A DNA stretch of 64,000 nt from Pullulanibacillus pueri (GCF_014639255.1 NZ_BMFV01000011.1:52061-116060); one strand, 5' to 3'. Counted from the first letter of the stretch, positions 19,583-30,504 are shown. The notes: generated by a model not told the origin, from the sequence alone. Made by a program: numbers and translations.

Positions 19583-19879
19583 TTAATAAAAATGTAGAAA
19601 GAAAACTGCAACTGCTCCAACAAGATTTGGCATAGCAAAAAACAATGTCCGCCCAATCCATTTCAACCGTAATCTACGATATTGTTGTGATTCATGTGAA
19701 AGTTTGATGTGCACAGTATTCCCATTGGCAAAGGCCCTTGACAGTATAGGTGAAGAAAGCAGGCACACTAAACCAAGTCCTCCCCCAAACGTCATAGCCA
19801 TTTGTAAATTCCCAATGAGGATCGCTCCTAATACAATGGTCAAAAAAATAATAACCCCGTAAAATAATGAACGGACCAT
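19583..19879 (-). CDS. Small membrane protein of unknown function
   Basis: 98 residues with hydrophobic segments at about 5-21, 25-45 and at the C-terminus (FAMPNLVGAVAVFFLHFY), and a basic loop (YRRLRLKWIGR). AGGAGG nine bases before ATG 19879. I do not recognise the family. Isolated between convergent and divergent neighbours. Confidence 0.7.
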   Translation of the reverse strand: MVRSLFYGVIIFLTIVLGAILIGNLQMAMTFGGGLGLVCLLSSPILSRAFANGNTVHIKLSHESQQYRRLRLKWIGRTLFFAMPNLVGAVAVFFLHFY

Positions 19880-20104
19880 AGAGCACATCCTCCTTTATGT
19901 TCAATGTATTGTTTTCATAATATTTTAATTTAATTTTATCATAGTATTTCTATTTTACTAGCCTTTAACATGACTATTTTTTAAACATTTTTTTATTTTT
20001 ATTGCATTCTCTTCTTTGTTCATGAAACGTTAAATGGTAACATATTTATTAATGGACAAGATGAGCTATACTTAAGACTAATGACATAAAAAGTGGGTAT
20101 CAGA

Positions 20105-20707
20105 ATGAAAGAAATCATAATGCATGTTTTAGAAACCATTATTAGTATGGGCTATTTCGGTGTTGCTCTTGCTTTAATGATCGAAATTATCCCAAGTGAA
20201 ATCGTTCTAGCCTATGGCGGGTTTATGGTTAGTACCGGAGACCTCAATTTTGCATGGACTGTTGTTGCCGGGACCATTGGTGCCACGATTGCTCAAGTGT
20301 TTTTGTATTGGATCGGTTACTATGGTGGTCGACCCTTTTTACAAAAATACGGGAAATACCTTCTCATTCACTCAAAGCATTTGGATCTCTCAGAAAGATG
20401 GTTTAAAAAATACGGAGGCGGCGTTGTTTTTTTCGCCCGGTTTGTCCCTGTTGTTCGTCAGGCTATTTCTATTCCAGCAGGGATTGCTAAGATGCCCTTG
20501 GGACGCTTTATCTTCTATACCATTCTGGCGACTATTCCTTGGTCAATCCTTTTCATTTATCTTGGAGAGTCTCTGGGTCAAAATTGGGATCAGATCAAAG
20601 AAGTAACCGCTCCTTATATCGACACCGTTGCACTGGTGATCGTCGCCATTTTTGTGCTTTATTTTGTTTATAAATTCATAAAGTCTCGACGCAAATTCAA
20701 GCCGTGA
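20105..20707 (+). CDS. DedA family membrane protein
   Basis: About 200 residues with five or six hydrophobic segments. DedA signature: acidic residue in EIIPSEIVLAYGG and the basic FARFVPVVRQAISIPAG loop. Members act as undecaprenyl-phosphate or phospholipid flippases/transporters at the cytoplasmic membrane and affect envelope homeostasis. The frame opens at GTG 20093; ATG 20105 is equally likely and neither has a strong ribosome binding site. Confidence 0.88.
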   Translation: MKEIIMHVLETIISMGYFGVALALMIEIIPSEIVLAYGGFMVSTGDLNFAWTVVAGTIGATIAQVFLYWIGYYGGRPFLQKYGKYLLIHSKHLDLSERWFKKYGGGVVFFARFVPVVRQAISIPAGIAKMPLGRFIFYTILATIPWSILFIYLGESLGQNWDQIKEVTAPYIDTVALVIVAIFVLYFVYKFIKSRRKFKP

Positions 20708-20849
20708 GGCACAAGTATTAATACGTAAGCACGTCTTATAGAGTAGAAAAGTAAAATTGATAGGTCTTATCCCCCTTTTTTGATAAACTAAGAAGAGTCG
20801 TTCAACCTAATTACATATAAAATGAACACATTCGAAGGAGGTCACTACA

Positions 20850-22223
20850 TTGAGTGAAAAAGCTTTACACTATCTAAAAGAACATCGTGACAGTCATTTA
20901 GAATCCCTTAAAGCCTTTTTAAGCATACCGAGCATTAGTTCCGACTCCGCTTATAAAGATCAAGTCCATGAAGCTGCCGAGTGGACCGCACGGGCTTTAG
21001 AGGAAGCTGGAATAGAACACGTTCAAGTCATGAAGACAAAAAATCATCCCGTTGTCTATGGGGACTGGCTACATGCTGAAAATGCCCCGACCTTATTAAT
21101 TTACGGACACTATGATGTTCAGCCTGTTGATCCTATTGAATTATGGGAAACCCCGCCCTTCGAACCGACAATTAGAGATAATAAAGTCTATGCACGTGGG
21201 GCGAGTGACGACAAAGGACAAGTCTTCATGCAGATCAAAGTCATTGAAGCGATCATGAAAACAGAAAAACAGCTCCCTGTGAACGTCAAGTTCATTTATG
21301 AGGGGGAAGAAGAAATTGGAAGTCCAAGTCTTGATCCATTTGTGGAAGCCCATAAAGAACTTTTAAAAGCAGACATACTATTAGTGTCAGACACAACCAT
21401 GATTGAAGAGGGACAACCCTCCATCTGTCATGGATTACGCGGTCTCACAGGCTTACAAATCGATCTTAAAGGGCCTAAAAGTGATCTTCATTCTGGTTTA
21501 TACGGTGGTGCCGTACAAAACCCGCTTCATGCTCTTTCTGATTTATTAGCCTCCATGCATGACAAAGACGGCCACATTACGATTGAAGGCTTTTATGATA
21601 AAGTTCAAGCTCTAACGGATGAGGAAATTGAAACTTACGAAAAGCTAAGTAATGATGCTGAACTGAAACGTTATCTTGGTGTTGAGCAACTCTTCGGTGA
21701 AGCTGGATTTTCATCCAAAGCCCAACTTTGGGGAAGACCGACATTAGAAGTGAATGGTCTCTGGGGTGGATATCAAGGTGAAGGTGTAAAAACCGTCATC
21801 CCATCTGAAGCACACGCAAAAATTACCTGTCGTCTGGTTCCTGCACAAGATCCTAAAGAGATTGCAGAGCTGGTTCAAAAGCATGTCGAGAAGCATTTGC
21901 TTCCTGGAGTGACCGCTGAGATTACACTTTTTGACCAAGCCAAACCTTTTGTCACACCTTACGATCATCCGGCCATTCAAGCAGCTGGGGCTTCTCTAGA
22001 AAAAGTTTACGGCAAAAAAACGATTTATACGCGTATGGGCGGTTCTGTTCCTGTTGTCGAAACATTTAATACCTTGCTAGGTCTCCCTGCTGTATTAATG
22101 GGATTTGGGTTGGAAACCGAAAACTTCCATGCCCCTAATGAGCACTTTCATCTAGAGAACTTTGATAAAGGACTACAGACCTTAGTTGATTATTTCTTTA
22201 GAATTACTGAAGCCTTAAAATAA
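20850..22223 (+). CDS. M20 family metallopeptidase (dipeptidase)
   Basis: Zinc-dependent dipeptidase of 457 residues. First metal ligand region IYGHYDVQPVDP (H, D), general base pair EGEEEIGSP, ligand regions around VSDTT and NFHAPNEHFHLENF. The middle dimerisation domain spans about 210-330. TTG start with GAAGGAGG seven bases upstream. Related to Bacillus dipeptidases of the ArgE/DapE/CNDP branch; likely cleaves intracellular or imported short peptides. Monocistronic. Confidence 0.9.
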   Translation: MSEKALHYLKEHRDSHLESLKAFLSIPSISSDSAYKDQVHEAAEWTARALEEAGIEHVQVMKTKNHPVVYGDWLHAENAPTLLIYGHYDVQPVDPIELWETPPFEPTIRDNKVYARGASDDKGQVFMQIKVIEAIMKTEKQLPVNVKFIYEGEEEIGSPSLDPFVEAHKELLKADILLVSDTTMIEEGQPSICHGLRGLTGLQIDLKGPKSDLHSGLYGGAVQNPLHALSDLLASMHDKDGHITIEGFYDKVQALTDEEIETYEKLSNDAELKRYLGVEQLFGEAGFSSKAQLWGRPTLEVNGLWGGYQGEGVKTVIPSEAHAKITCRLVPAQDPKEIAELVQKHVEKHLLPGVTAEITLFDQAKPFVTPYDHPAIQAAGASLEKVYGKKTIYTRMGGSVPVVETFNTLLGLPAVLMGFGLETENFHAPNEHFHLENFDKGLQTLVDYFFRITEALK

Positions 22224-22241
22224 TCCCATTCGTTTTCAGAT

Positions 22242-22275
22242 GACGCACCTCTAATCTTAGAGTGTGCGTTTTTTA
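22242..22275 (+). terminator. Terminator after M20 dipeptidase
   Basis: ACGCACCTCTAA / TTAGAGTGTGCGT hairpin followed by TTTTT. The rest of the 22276-22548 gap shows nothing I can support. Confidence 0.7.
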
Positions 22276-22548
22276 TATGGTCAAATTTATAAGTTGAACG
22301 CCACATGTGCGTCCTTTTTTCTTATGATAAGGTTTGCATAAAGTCTGTTTGCCTTCACAATTGACATTATTTAATTTCCAACCCTACTTGATTGCTATTA
22401 ATTTTTTGGTTGTTAAATACAGGAAATAGACGCTCTCTCCCTATTCTCCAAAGATATCCCTCTATATGCCAAAACAAGTCTTAACAGTGGACGTCACCTT
22501 CCCGAAGGCTTAAGATAAGAGAGGAATTCATCAAGGAAGGTGTACAGT

Positions 22549-23748
22549 TTGGATTATATTAAAAGCGGGACAAAGACATTTCGGCATGCAAGTCTTGCCC
22601 TATTTGCCGGAGGTTTTGTGACTTTTTCTAACCTCTATACGACTCAACCGCTCATGCCAGTTTTTTCAAAGACCTTTCATATTTCCCCTACAATTGCTAG
22701 CTTAACGCTTTCCGTATCCACTGCCGCACTTGCTATTTTTATGCTTGTGGCTGCCGCCATTTCTGATGCCATTGGACGCAAACGTATCATGGTCATCTCT
22801 ATTTTTGCGACGTCTATTTTAGCTTTTTTAACCTCCTTCAGCCCTAATTTCATTACACTTCTATCATTACGGACTTTACTGGGTGCGGTGTTAGCTGGAG
22901 TACCTGCGATTGCAATGGCTTACGTTGGTGAGGAATTCGATCCTAAAAGTCTCGGTCAAGCCATGGGATTATACATTAGTGGGAATTCCATAGGCGGATT
23001 GTTCGGACGATTAGCCACGGGAGTTTTAACCGACCTCTTTAATTGGCATGTGGCCCTTCAGTTTGTTGGCGCCCTGAGTATTGCCTTTAGTTTATATTTA
23101 TGGTTTGCATTGCCTAAACCCCAGCATTTTCAACCAAGTCGAACGTCATTCAGTGATATTTTCAAAAAACTAGGCGGACACTTAAAACAGCCTGGCCTCT
23201 TTTTACTTTTCACTATTGGCTTCTTGCTTATGGGAAGCTTTGTCACCATGTTTAATTACATTGGCTATCTTTTAACCGAACCGCCCTATAATGTAAGCCA
23301 AACAGTGATTGGCTTCATCTTTATCGTGTATCTCATGGGCACTTGGAGTTCTGCTTGGATGGGCAAGGTCGCAGATAGACTGGGGGCATCCCCTGTGATC
23401 CAGCGCTCACTATTACTCATGTTACTCGGTTCTTTATTAACTTTAGTTCCTAACCTTTATGTGAAGATTATTGCCTTAGCAATATTCACCTTTGGCTTCT
23501 TCGGTGCCCATGCTGTCGCCAGTGGCTGGGTTGGCGATCGTGCCAAAATCAACAAAGCCCAAGCGTCATCTCTCTATTTATTGTTTTATTACGCTGGTTC
23601 AAGTCTTGTTGGGGCTTTTGGTGGCTTTTTCTGGAGTGGCTTTGGATGGATCGGAGTGATTATTCTGATCACTCTCCTCATTCTGTTGGGATTTTTGTGC
23701 ACGTATTATTCAAATCAATATCGTCAAAATTCGTATGCGAGTAATTAA
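22549..23748 (+). CDS. MFS transporter (YnfM/AraJ-like)
   Basis: Twelve-segment MFS protein of about 399 residues. NLYTTQPLMPVF at the N-terminus and ISDAIGRKRIM (motif A) are typical of the YnfM/arabinose-efflux-like branch. TTG at 22549 has GGAAGG eight bases upstream; the GTG three codons earlier is too close to it. Substrate unknown. Confidence 0.87.
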   Translation: MDYIKSGTKTFRHASLALFAGGFVTFSNLYTTQPLMPVFSKTFHISPTIASLTLSVSTAALAIFMLVAAAISDAIGRKRIMVISIFATSILAFLTSFSPNFITLLSLRTLLGAVLAGVPAIAMAYVGEEFDPKSLGQAMGLYISGNSIGGLFGRLATGVLTDLFNWHVALQFVGALSIAFSLYLWFALPKPQHFQPSRTSFSDIFKKLGGHLKQPGLFLLFTIGFLLMGSFVTMFNYIGYLLTEPPYNVSQTVIGFIFIVYLMGTWSSAWMGKVADRLGASPVIQRSLLLMLLGSLLTLVPNLYVKIIALAIFTFGFFGAHAVASGWVGDRAKINKAQASSLYLLFYYAGSSLVGAFGGFFWSGFGWIGVIILITLLILLGFLCTYYSNQYRQNSYASN

Positions 23749-23793
23749 TTTAGGATGATATCGAGGGCTCTGAAAAATATGAGTCTGTATAGT

Positions 23794-23829
23794 AAGGAAT
23801 CTGCAAATCACAAGCAGATTCCTTTTTTA
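23794..23829 (+). terminator. Terminator after MFS gene
   Basis: AAGGAATCTGC / GCAGATTCCTT perfect 11-bp stem, then TTTTAA. Confidence 0.8.
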
Positions 23830-23929
23830 ATAAGGACATAAGAATTGCTTGGCTTACACCAAGTCCTTATCTATGAAGACACGTTTTTCTACCGATCTCT
23901 TTATTGCTTTGATGGCTTTCTTATTCTTT

Positions 23930-23976
23930 AAAAAGAGACTATCCTCAAAAGCTTTGCTTTTGGAATAGCCTCTTCA
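23930..23976 (-). terminator. Terminator after FMN reductase gene
   Basis: On the minus strand: AAGAGGCTATTCCAAAAGC, 3-nt loop, GCTTTTGAGGATAGTCTCT, TTTTTA. Confidence 0.75.
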
Positions 23977-24002
23977 CCCTTATACGTTTTTAATAGATGA
24001 CT

Positions 24003-24548
24003 TTAACGTAAGGTCTTTAATGCACTGCTCCAAGCGATGACTTGATCTAGCATCCCATTCACATTTTCAAGATGCAATTCAGCAGGTTTAAAAGTAGAAA
24101 AGTTTTCAAAATCTGTAAATAAAGATAAGGTTGGATGTGTTCTTACATCAGCGATTTGTAGTTCTCCACAAATCCCCCTTAAATGTTCAGCTGCACGAGC
24201 GCCACCTGTTGAACCATAGCTCACAATCCCAGCCGCCTTGTTATTCCAAGCTTCCCGTGCAAAGTCAAGGGCATTTTTCAAAGCGCCAGAAATACTGTGA
24301 TTGTACTCTTGGACAATGAAAATAAAACCATCTAAACTATCAAGCTTCTCATTCCAAGCCGCCACGCCTGGTTCTGTACCATCTGTGGTGCCTAAAAAGG
24401 GCAATTGGTAATCCGTAATATCTACAAGTTCATAGTTTGCATCTTCACGTTTATCTGCAATCGCTTTGACCCACTCACCAACCTGAGGGCTTAAGCGTCC
24501 TTGTCGTGTGCTCCCCAAAATAATGCCAATATTTAATTTTTCTGCCAT
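24003..24548 (-). CDS. NADPH-dependent FMN reductase
   Basis: Flavodoxin-fold reductase, 181 residues. IILGSTRQGRLSPQVGEW is the FMN phosphate-binding loop; VQEYNHSISGALKNALDFA is the hallmark PQYN-like segment (here QEYNHS). Reduces quinones, azo compounds or chromate with NADPH in related enzymes. GGAGGAAGACCG precedes the ATG. Single-gene unit. Confidence 0.9.
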   Translation of the reverse strand: MAEKLNIGIILGSTRQGRLSPQVGEWVKAIADKREDANYELVDITDYQLPFLGTTDGTEPGVAAWNEKLDSLDGFIFIVQEYNHSISGALKNALDFAREAWNNKAAGIVSYGSTGGARAAEHLRGICGELQIADVRTHPTLSLFTDFENFSTFKPAELHLENVNGMLDQVIAWSSALKTLR

Positions 24549-24747
24549 CGGTCTTCCTCCCTAATCTTCTACTTATGTAGATGTCGTGTACTATCAGTAA
24601 TCTACTGATGCCCTATTATAGCAAATAAGATAAGAATTAGAAAAATGATTGAACTTGGATCATTCGACTTTTTTCTTCACGTTATAACCTTTTATCTTTA
24701 AGAAAAACATAGTTGATTCTACCCTCTTGAGATTTTATCATAACCAA

Positions 24748-24787
24748 AAAGGGACACTTATCTTCTTATGAAGACAAGTGTCCTGCC
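24748..24787 (-). terminator. Terminator after YneR-like gene
   Basis: Minus strand GGACACTTGTCTTC, ATAA loop, GAAGATAAGTGTCC, then CTTTTT. Confidence 0.75.
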
Positions 24788-24801
24788 GTTAAAATAAAGG
24801 A

Positions 24802-25098
24802 TTAGGGTTTAATATATTTATACTCGATTTCTTCGTGCTCTTGGTTATATTCGATGTATAAGTCATGACCATCAAAAAACCACACATCGTTATCTTTGAC
24901 GAAAAAAGAAAGGCCATCCTTCTCTGTCTTGGCAGCAACATCTGTGAGCTCATTATTAACTGTAAAAGCTAGCGAAAACTTTTCTTGGACAGGACTGCTC
25001 CCATAAATTTGTGAATAAAACTGAACAGCATCCCCTGTTTCTAAGCCTACCTCGTCCTTAAACCACTCAAAAGCTTGATCACTGACGACTATCTTCAT
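24802..25098 (-). CDS. YneR-like HesB/IscA-fold protein
   Basis: 98 residues. MKIVVSDQAFEWFKDEVGLETGDAVQFY, GSSPVQEKFSLAF and VWFFDGHDLYIEYN match the B. subtilis YneR family. The fold is that of A-type Fe-S carriers (HesB/IscA) but the three ligand cysteines are absent: the protein contains no Cys at all. So it is not a classical iron-sulfur scaffold and its role is unknown. GAGGTGAAATATA precedes the ATG. Confidence 0.82.
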   Translation of the reverse strand: MKIVVSDQAFEWFKDEVGLETGDAVQFYSQIYGSSPVQEKFSLAFTVNNELTDVAAKTEKDGLSFFVKDNDVWFFDGHDLYIEYNQEHEEIEYKYIKP

Positions 25099-25240
25099 TA
25101 TATTTCACCTCTCTCAGACATTTACTTTACATTATCTCATGGAAAATGTAGAACATTGATACCGTGAAAATAGTTTATATTCTAGTATGTACACTATTTC
25201 CATAGTTATAGTCCCTCATTCCTTTAAGATAAAATCAGCA

Positions 25241-25846
25241 TTAACTTCTCGTTATCTTAAACTTTTTCATTTCCATAAGTAACGCTTGATAGGAAGTGAC
25301 AACCAGATCGGCAACCTTTTCAGCTTCAGGTGAGGAAATAATTTCCCGATCAGGCGCAAAATAACACGTGCGAATGCCCAGTGCTTTTGCTGGGATCAAA
25401 TCCAGTGCCCGATCTCCAACGGCTAAATCTATACGATATTTTTCATGTAAATAACGGTAAGACGCAGGATCAGGTTTTCTTGGATAGTCATCATCTCCAG
25501 AAACCATTTCCGTGAAATACTGTTCCATATTATGATGTTTAAGGATTTCGAGTGCTCCCGAGCGTGATTTATGCGTCATAATTACATTCAATTCAGCCTG
25601 TTCCAACACATCCTTAACATGAGGGAATGGCGGCTTTTCCATAGGTGGTATCTGCTTCTCTAATGTTTTATAAACATCAACTTTTTCCGGCGGGAGTTGA
25701 TAAAATTCGATCGCCTGACCAAAAGATTGCTTTAAGTGCTGATATAACTCCCCTTCAGTGGCCTCTTTTATGACCTGGTTTAATGCCCGAACATAACTTG
25801 GATAGGTATCAAATAATGTCCCATCAAAATCCCATAAGATATGCAA
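25241..25846 (-). CDS. HAD-superfamily hydrolase
   Basis: 201 residues. Motif I DFDGTLFDT with the nucleophile Asp, motif II IMTHKS (T in place of the common S), motif III KPDP (RKPDPASY), motif IV GDRALDLIPA. The cap domain between residues 15 and 85 is helical (subclass I), as in phosphoglycolate phosphatase-like enzymes. Substrate not deducible. Confidence 0.87.
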   Translation of the reverse strand: MHILWDFDGTLFDTYPSYVRALNQVIKEATEGELYQHLKQSFGQAIEFYQLPPEKVDVYKTLEKQIPPMEKPPFPHVKDVLEQAELNVIMTHKSRSGALEILKHHNMEQYFTEMVSGDDDYPRKPDPASYRYLHEKYRIDLAVGDRALDLIPAKALGIRTCYFAPDREIISSPEAEKVADLVVTSYQALLMEMKKFKITRS

Positions 25847-25977
25847 TAGATGTTGGCTCCCTTCTTCTCCAAGCCCATTTCTCTTTTTTATTTATTATAA
25901 CAGGTTTTATATCTTTATAGCTTCTTTCAGGACTCATGGATTCCTTATATTAGGAAACTAAAAGATAGTTCAAACTA

Positions 25978-26018
25978 AAAACTCCCGACACGCTTAAGCG
26001 CGTCGGGAGTTGATAACA
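25978..26018 (-). terminator. Terminator after aconitase gene
   Basis: Minus strand AACTCCCGACGCGC, TTAA loop, GCGTGTCGGGAGTT, then TTTAG. One of the strongest stems in the window. Confidence 0.8.
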
Positions 26019-26027
26019 TCGTTAGTA

Positions 26028-28763
26028 TTATTTAGCTTCTTCAAATTTACGACGAAGCACCATTTGAAGGATACCACCATGACGATAGTAATCAACATCA
26101 ACTTCACTATCAAAGCGAAGGATAGCCTCGAATGTTTTGGTGTTGCCATCTTCATCAGTTGCTTTAACAGTTACTGTTTGACGAGGTCTCACATTATCAT
26201 CAACGTCTACTGAGAAGGTTTCTTTACCCGTTAAGCCAAGAGATTCAGCATTTTCGCCTTCTTTATATTGTAATGGCATAACACCCATACAAACAAGGTT
26301 TGAACGGTGAATTCTTTCATAGCTTTCAGCGATAACCATTTTAATACCTAGAAGGTTGGTTCCTTTTGCTGCCCAGTCACGAGATGAACCCATGCCGTAA
26401 TCGACACCAGCAAGAACAACAAGACCCGTACCGTCTTCTTTGTACTTCATTGCTGCATCATACCAAGGAAGAATTTCTCCTGTTGGCCAGTATGGTGCGA
26501 AACCACCTTCCGTACCAGGAGCAAGTTGGTTTCGAATACGAATATTCGCAAACGTTCCACGCATCATGACTTCGTGGTTACCACGACGAGAACCGAAGGA
26601 GTTGAAGTCACGTGGCTCAACACCGTGTTCCATCAGATATTTACCAGCAGGACCATTTTTCGCAATCGCACCTGCAGGAGAAATATGGTCAGTCGTTACA
26701 GAGTCGCCAAGCTTAGCGATCGCACGAAGCCCTTTAAGAGGTTGAATAGGCTCTGGTTCAATGGATAGATTTTCAAAAAACGGTGGGTTCTGAATATAAG
26801 TCGACTCACTATCAAAATCGTAAAGTTCGCCTTCACTTGTTTCAAGATTGTTCCAACGTTCGTTTTCTTCGAAGACATGCTCATATTCTTTCTTGAACAT
26901 TTCTGGGCTCACTGATTGGCTGAGCACTTCTTCAATTTCAGCAGAAGTTGGCCAGATATCTTTGAAGTAGACATCGTTACCGTCTTTGTCTTTACCGAAG
27001 GAATCTTTTTCCAAGTCAAAGTTAACAGAACCAGCCAGCGCATAAGCCACAACTAAAGGTGGTGATGCCAAGTAGTTTGCACGAACTAATGGATGAATAC
27101 GCCCTTCGAAGTTACGGTTACCCGAAAGAACAGATGCCACCGTGAGATCTTCTTTAGTAATCGCTTCTTCAACTTCGTCTAATAATGGACCTGAGTTACC
27201 AATACATGTTGTACAGCCATAACCAACAACGTTAAAACCAAGTTGATCGAGGTAAGGAAGTAAACCCGCATCTTTAAGGTAGTCAGTAACAACCTTAGAA
27301 CCAGGTGCCAAGCTTGTTTTGACATAACCTGGGACTTTAAGGCCTTTTTCAACAGCCTTTTTCGCAACAAGTCCTGCCCCTAACATAACGCTTGGGTTAG
27401 AAGTGTTTGTACAACTTGTGATCGCTGCGATAACAACGTCACCTGTTTTTAATTCTTCTTTACGTCCGTCTTTATATTCAACAGTTGATTTCTTATTGAT
27501 TTCGTCTTCGCCAAGACCGAAGCCATGAACACCAGATTCACGAGTCAATGCGTTCTGGAATTCTTTCTTCATGTCAGAAAGAACGATACGATCTTGTGGA
27601 CGTTTTGGTCCAGCAAGTGATGGCACGATCTCAGAAAGATTCAATTCAATCACTTTAGTAAACTTAGGATCTTTTTTATCAGGTGTATAGAATAGACCGT
27701 TGGCTTTGCAGTATGTTTCGACAAGCTTGATTTGTTCTTCTGTACGACCTGTTAATCTCATGTAATTGAGTGTTTCATCATCTACAGGGAAGAAGGTTGC
27801 CGTTGCCCCATTCTCTGGAGACATGTTAGAGATAGTTGCACGGTCAGCAAGTGACATTTGTGACATACCAGGACCAAAGAATTCTACGAACTTACCAACA
27901 ACTTTTTCTTCACGAAGAATTTGAGTAACGACAAGTGCTAAGTCCGTTGCGGTTGTACCACTTGGAAGTTCACCAGTTAAGCGGACACCGATAACTTCTG
28001 GGACAGGGATGTAAGAAGGCTGACCAAGCATACCTGCTTCAGCTTCGATACCACCAACACCCCAACCAAGAACACCAATACCATTGATCATCGTTGTATG
28101 GGAGTCAGTACCTACAAGCGTATCAGGGAAGGCAATATATTCACCATTACCTTCTTCAAGACCATGAACAACAGAGGCCAAGTACTCAAGGTTTACTTGG
28201 TGGACGATACCTGTTGCTGGCGGTACAGCACGATAATTTTCAAAGGCATTTTGTGCCCATTTTAGGAATTTATAACGTTCAATATTACGCTCGAATTCAC
28301 GTTCCATGTTAAACTTCAAAGCATCGTTTGAAGCGAAACGGTCAACTTGTACTGAGTGGTCGACAACAAGATCAACAGGTTTTTCAGGGTTGATTTTCTG
28401 AGGATCGCCACCCATATCAGCCATTGCCTTACGTAAAGAAGCAAGGTCAACAACGGCTGGTACACCGGTGAAATCTTGAAGAATAATTCTTGATGGGTTG
28501 AATGGCACATCAATATCTTCATTGAGTTCATCCGTACCCCATTTTGCTAGATTTTCAACATGCTCTTTTGTAATAACTCTACCATCGTATTGACGGAGAA
28601 CAGATTCAAGTAATACCTTGACAGAGTATGGAAGTCTCTCGATATCACCGAATTGTTTTAGCGCGTCAAGCTTGTAATAGTTGTACGTTTTGTCATTAAC
28701 AGTAAACGTATCGCGTGCTTGATACACGTCATTCTTTTTCCTGTCTTGGACAGTGACTGACAT
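26028..28763 (-). CDS. acnA: Aconitate hydratase
   Basis: TCA cycle enzyme: citrate to isocitrate through cis-aconitate, using a [4Fe-4S] cluster; 911 residues, typical for AcnA/CitB. The three cluster cysteines lie in [15 protein letters not shown] and [25 protein letters not shown] is near the C-terminus. AAGGAG is eight bases before ATG 28763. In the apo state, aconitase of Bacillus also binds iron-responsive RNA elements. The window also holds an FbpB-like gene, whose family restrains acnA expression under iron limitation in B. subtilis. Confidence 0.97.
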   Translation of the reverse strand: MSVTVQDRKKNDVYQARDTFTVNDKTYNYYKLDALKQFGDIERLPYSVKVLLESVLRQYDGRVITKEHVENLAKWGTDELNEDIDVPFNPSRIILQDFTGVPAVVDLASLRKAMADMGGDPQKINPEKPVDLVVDHSVQVDRFASNDALKFNMEREFERNIERYKFLKWAQNAFENYRAVPPATGIVHQVNLEYLASVVHGLEEGNGEYIAFPDTLVGTDSHTTMINGIGVLGWGVGGIEAEAGMLGQPSYIPVPEVIGVRLTGELPSGTTATDLALVVTQILREEKVVGKFVEFFGPGMSQMSLADRATISNMSPENGATATFFPVDDETLNYMRLTGRTEEQIKLVETYCKANGLFYTPDKKDPKFTKVIELNLSEIVPSLAGPKRPQDRIVLSDMKKEFQNALTRESGVHGFGLGEDEINKKSTVEYKDGRKEELKTGDVVIAAITSCTNTSNPSVMLGAGLVAKKAVEKGLKVPGYVKTSLAPGSKVVTDYLKDAGLLPYLDQLGFNVVGYGCTTCIGNSGPLLDEVEEAITKEDLTVASVLSGNRNFEGRIHPLVRANYLASPPLVVAYALAGSVNFDLEKDSFGKDKDGNDVYFKDIWPTSAEIEEVLSQSVSPEMFKKEYEHVFEENERWNNLETSEGELYDFDSESTYIQNPPFFENLSIEPEPIQPLKGLRAIAKLGDSVTTDHISPAGAIAKNGPAGKYLMEHGVEPRDFNSFGSRRGNHEVMMRGTFANIRIRNQLAPGTEGGFAPYWPTGEILPWYDAAMKYKEDGTGLVVLAGVDYGMGSSRDWAAKGTNLLGIKMVIAESYERIHRSNLVCMGVMPLQYKEGENAESLGLTGKETFSVDVDDNVRPRQTVTVKATDEDGNTKTFEAILRFDSEVDVDYYRHGGILQMVLRRKFEEAK

Positions 28764-28874
28764 GTGATTCACTCCTTTACTTCTTCTCTTTCACTAGCAC
28801 ATTACTTATATATTTTAATAGAAAAGATCATATAAGTAAAATCCAATGCTATTATGAAGACCAATAAGTTTTCC

Positions 28875-30284
28875 TTATGAATTAGTTACCCCATTATGTA
28901 CTGCTTTATAGACCCCTTCGATTTCTAGGTCATTGATTGTTCGGATATCTAATAGGTATTGATCATCTTCGATCCTTCCAACAACCGCCGGGTTCCCTAA
29001 CCTCAAGGCTTTCGCTAAGGCCATCGCTTCTATTTTATCGCAAATAATAACAACAGCATAGCTTTTTAACTTAATTTCTGGCATTGTCCCTCCACCTACA
29101 TAAGAATATGTAGATTTAATTTCGGTTTTTATGCCGATGATTTGCTTTAATTGTTCGGCTAATTTTTCAGCACGTTGATAAAGCGTGTCCTTATCGGTAA
29201 CGATATCTCGAATAGTCGGAACGGTTGTCTTCAGTGTTTCAGGATTGAAGTAATTTTGCAAAGTTACCGTAAGTGCAGCGAGTGTCATTTTATCCACTCT
29301 TAGTGTACGCATGAGCTGATGTTTTTTTAAACGTTCTATATACTTTTTCTTACCTAAAATAATGCCAGCCTGCGGCCCGCCCAACAGCTTATCCCCACTT
29401 AAAGAAACAAGATCAACGCCCGATTTGATGATTTCACTGACCACCGGTTCTTCACCAATCTTTTCATCAGAGAAGGGAAATAAAGCGCCACTTCCAAGAT
29501 CCTCATAAAAAAGGAGTTCTTGCTGATGCGCGAGCGTTACAAGTTCCTCGCGACTAACACTTGAGGTGAAGCCAATCATCTTAAAATTACTTTGATGAAC
29601 TTTTAGGATCATGGCGGTCTCATCATGAATAGCGGCTTGATAATCTGTGAGATGCGTCTTATTCGTCGTCCCCACTTCGACTAAATGAGCATCGCTTTCC
29701 TCCATTATCGAAGAAATTCGAAAAGAGCCTCCTATCTCAACAAGTTCTCCTCTTGAGACGATGACCTCACGCCGTTTTGCAAGCGCCCTTAGCACCAGAA
29801 ATACCGCAGCCGCATTATTATTGACCACTAATGCCGCTTCTGCCCCCGTTAAGCGTGTAAGAAGGGCTTCAAGGTGCTCCGTTCGTGATCCCCGTTTGCC
29901 GCTTGTAAGATCAAATTCTAAATTGCTGTACCCTAAAGCAGCTTCAAAAGCCGCTTGAGCCGCTTCCGAGCTTAACCGTGCGCGTCCGAGATTCGTATGT
30001 AAAACCACGCCTGTGCCATTAATCACCTGTTTCACTCCAGAAGAGCTTACCATTTTAAGAGTATTTTGTAAGGCACTAAAAATGTTAGCTGTCAATGATG
30101 CAGTGGTTTGCTCCAGCGCCCAAGTCCTGTCATTGACAAGTTTGTGTCTCACACAGTCAACGCACTCTTGTGTTAACTGTGTCAAATAGTTTTTATTGAT
30201 TGAAACATCCTCCAGTAAGTCATTAAATTCAGGACAATCCTGAAGATATTTTATGGAAGGCAGTCGGCTTAAAGGGTTATCCAA
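28875..30284 (-). CDS. selA: L-seryl-tRNA(Sec) selenium transferase
   Basis: PLP enzyme converting seryl-tRNA(Sec) to selenocysteyl-tRNA(Sec) with selenophosphate; 469 residues. The family blocks are complete: N-terminal LSRLPSIKYL, VINGTGVVLHTNLGRARLS, the SGKRGSRTEH segment, VVNNNAAAVFLVL, VGTTNKTHLTDY, and the PLP lysine K299 in SLSGDKLLGGPQAG. TTG start six bases after GAGGTG. No selB, selC or selD follows in this window; the next gene on the same strand is acnA, about 110 bases on. Bacillus usually lacks this trait, so the organism should have the other sel genes elsewhere. Confidence 0.94.
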   Translation of the reverse strand: MDNPLSRLPSIKYLQDCPEFNDLLEDVSINKNYLTQLTQECVDCVRHKLVNDRTWALEQTTASLTANIFSALQNTLKMVSSSGVKQVINGTGVVLHTNLGRARLSSEAAQAAFEAALGYSNLEFDLTSGKRGSRTEHLEALLTRLTGAEAALVVNNNAAAVFLVLRALAKRREVIVSRGELVEIGGSFRISSIMEESDAHLVEVGTTNKTHLTDYQAAIHDETAMILKVHQSNFKMIGFTSSVSREELVTLAHQQELLFYEDLGSGALFPFSDEKIGEEPVVSEIIKSGVDLVSLSGDKLLGGPQAGIILGKKKYIERLKKHQLMRTLRVDKMTLAALTVTLQNYFNPETLKTTVPTIRDIVTDKDTLYQRAEKLAEQLKQIIGIKTEIKSTYSYVGGGTMPEIKLKSYAVVIICDKIEAMALAKALRLGNPAVVGRIEDDQYLLDIRTINDLEIEGVYKAVHNGVTNS

Positions 30285-30475
30285 TTGTTACACCTCATTC
30301 TTAAGGACATCCATAAGAACCGGACATCTCTTTGCTCTCAAACTAATCATAATAAAAATGCTCGCAAACCACAAAACCTGTTGCCCTACCCTAGCCAGCA
30401 GTACTGGTTCTAGAGGTTTAAGTGCGCGAACAATCCTGACAATAAAATAAAATTTTCGTGGTTTCCCATGAAGAC

Positions 30476-30504
30476 TTGACATTTTATAAAAGCTGTCTTA
30501 CGAT
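30476..30504 (+). promoter_or_regulatory. Promoter for the trpS T-box leader
   Basis: TTGACA (30476-30481) and TACGAT (30499-30504), 17-bp spacing, just ahead of the T-box leader. Its divergent neighbour is selA. Confidence 0.65.

Noticed and set aside
24802..25098. Iron-sulfur carrier function for the HesB-like protein
   Set aside because: The protein has no cysteine at all, so it cannot hold a cluster in the usual way.
30288..30482. 64-codon frame ending four bases before selA
   Set aside because: No ribosome binding site, no recognisable family, and its 5' end overlaps the trpS promoter region. I also looked here for a selC tRNA and found no cloverleaf with anticodon TCA.
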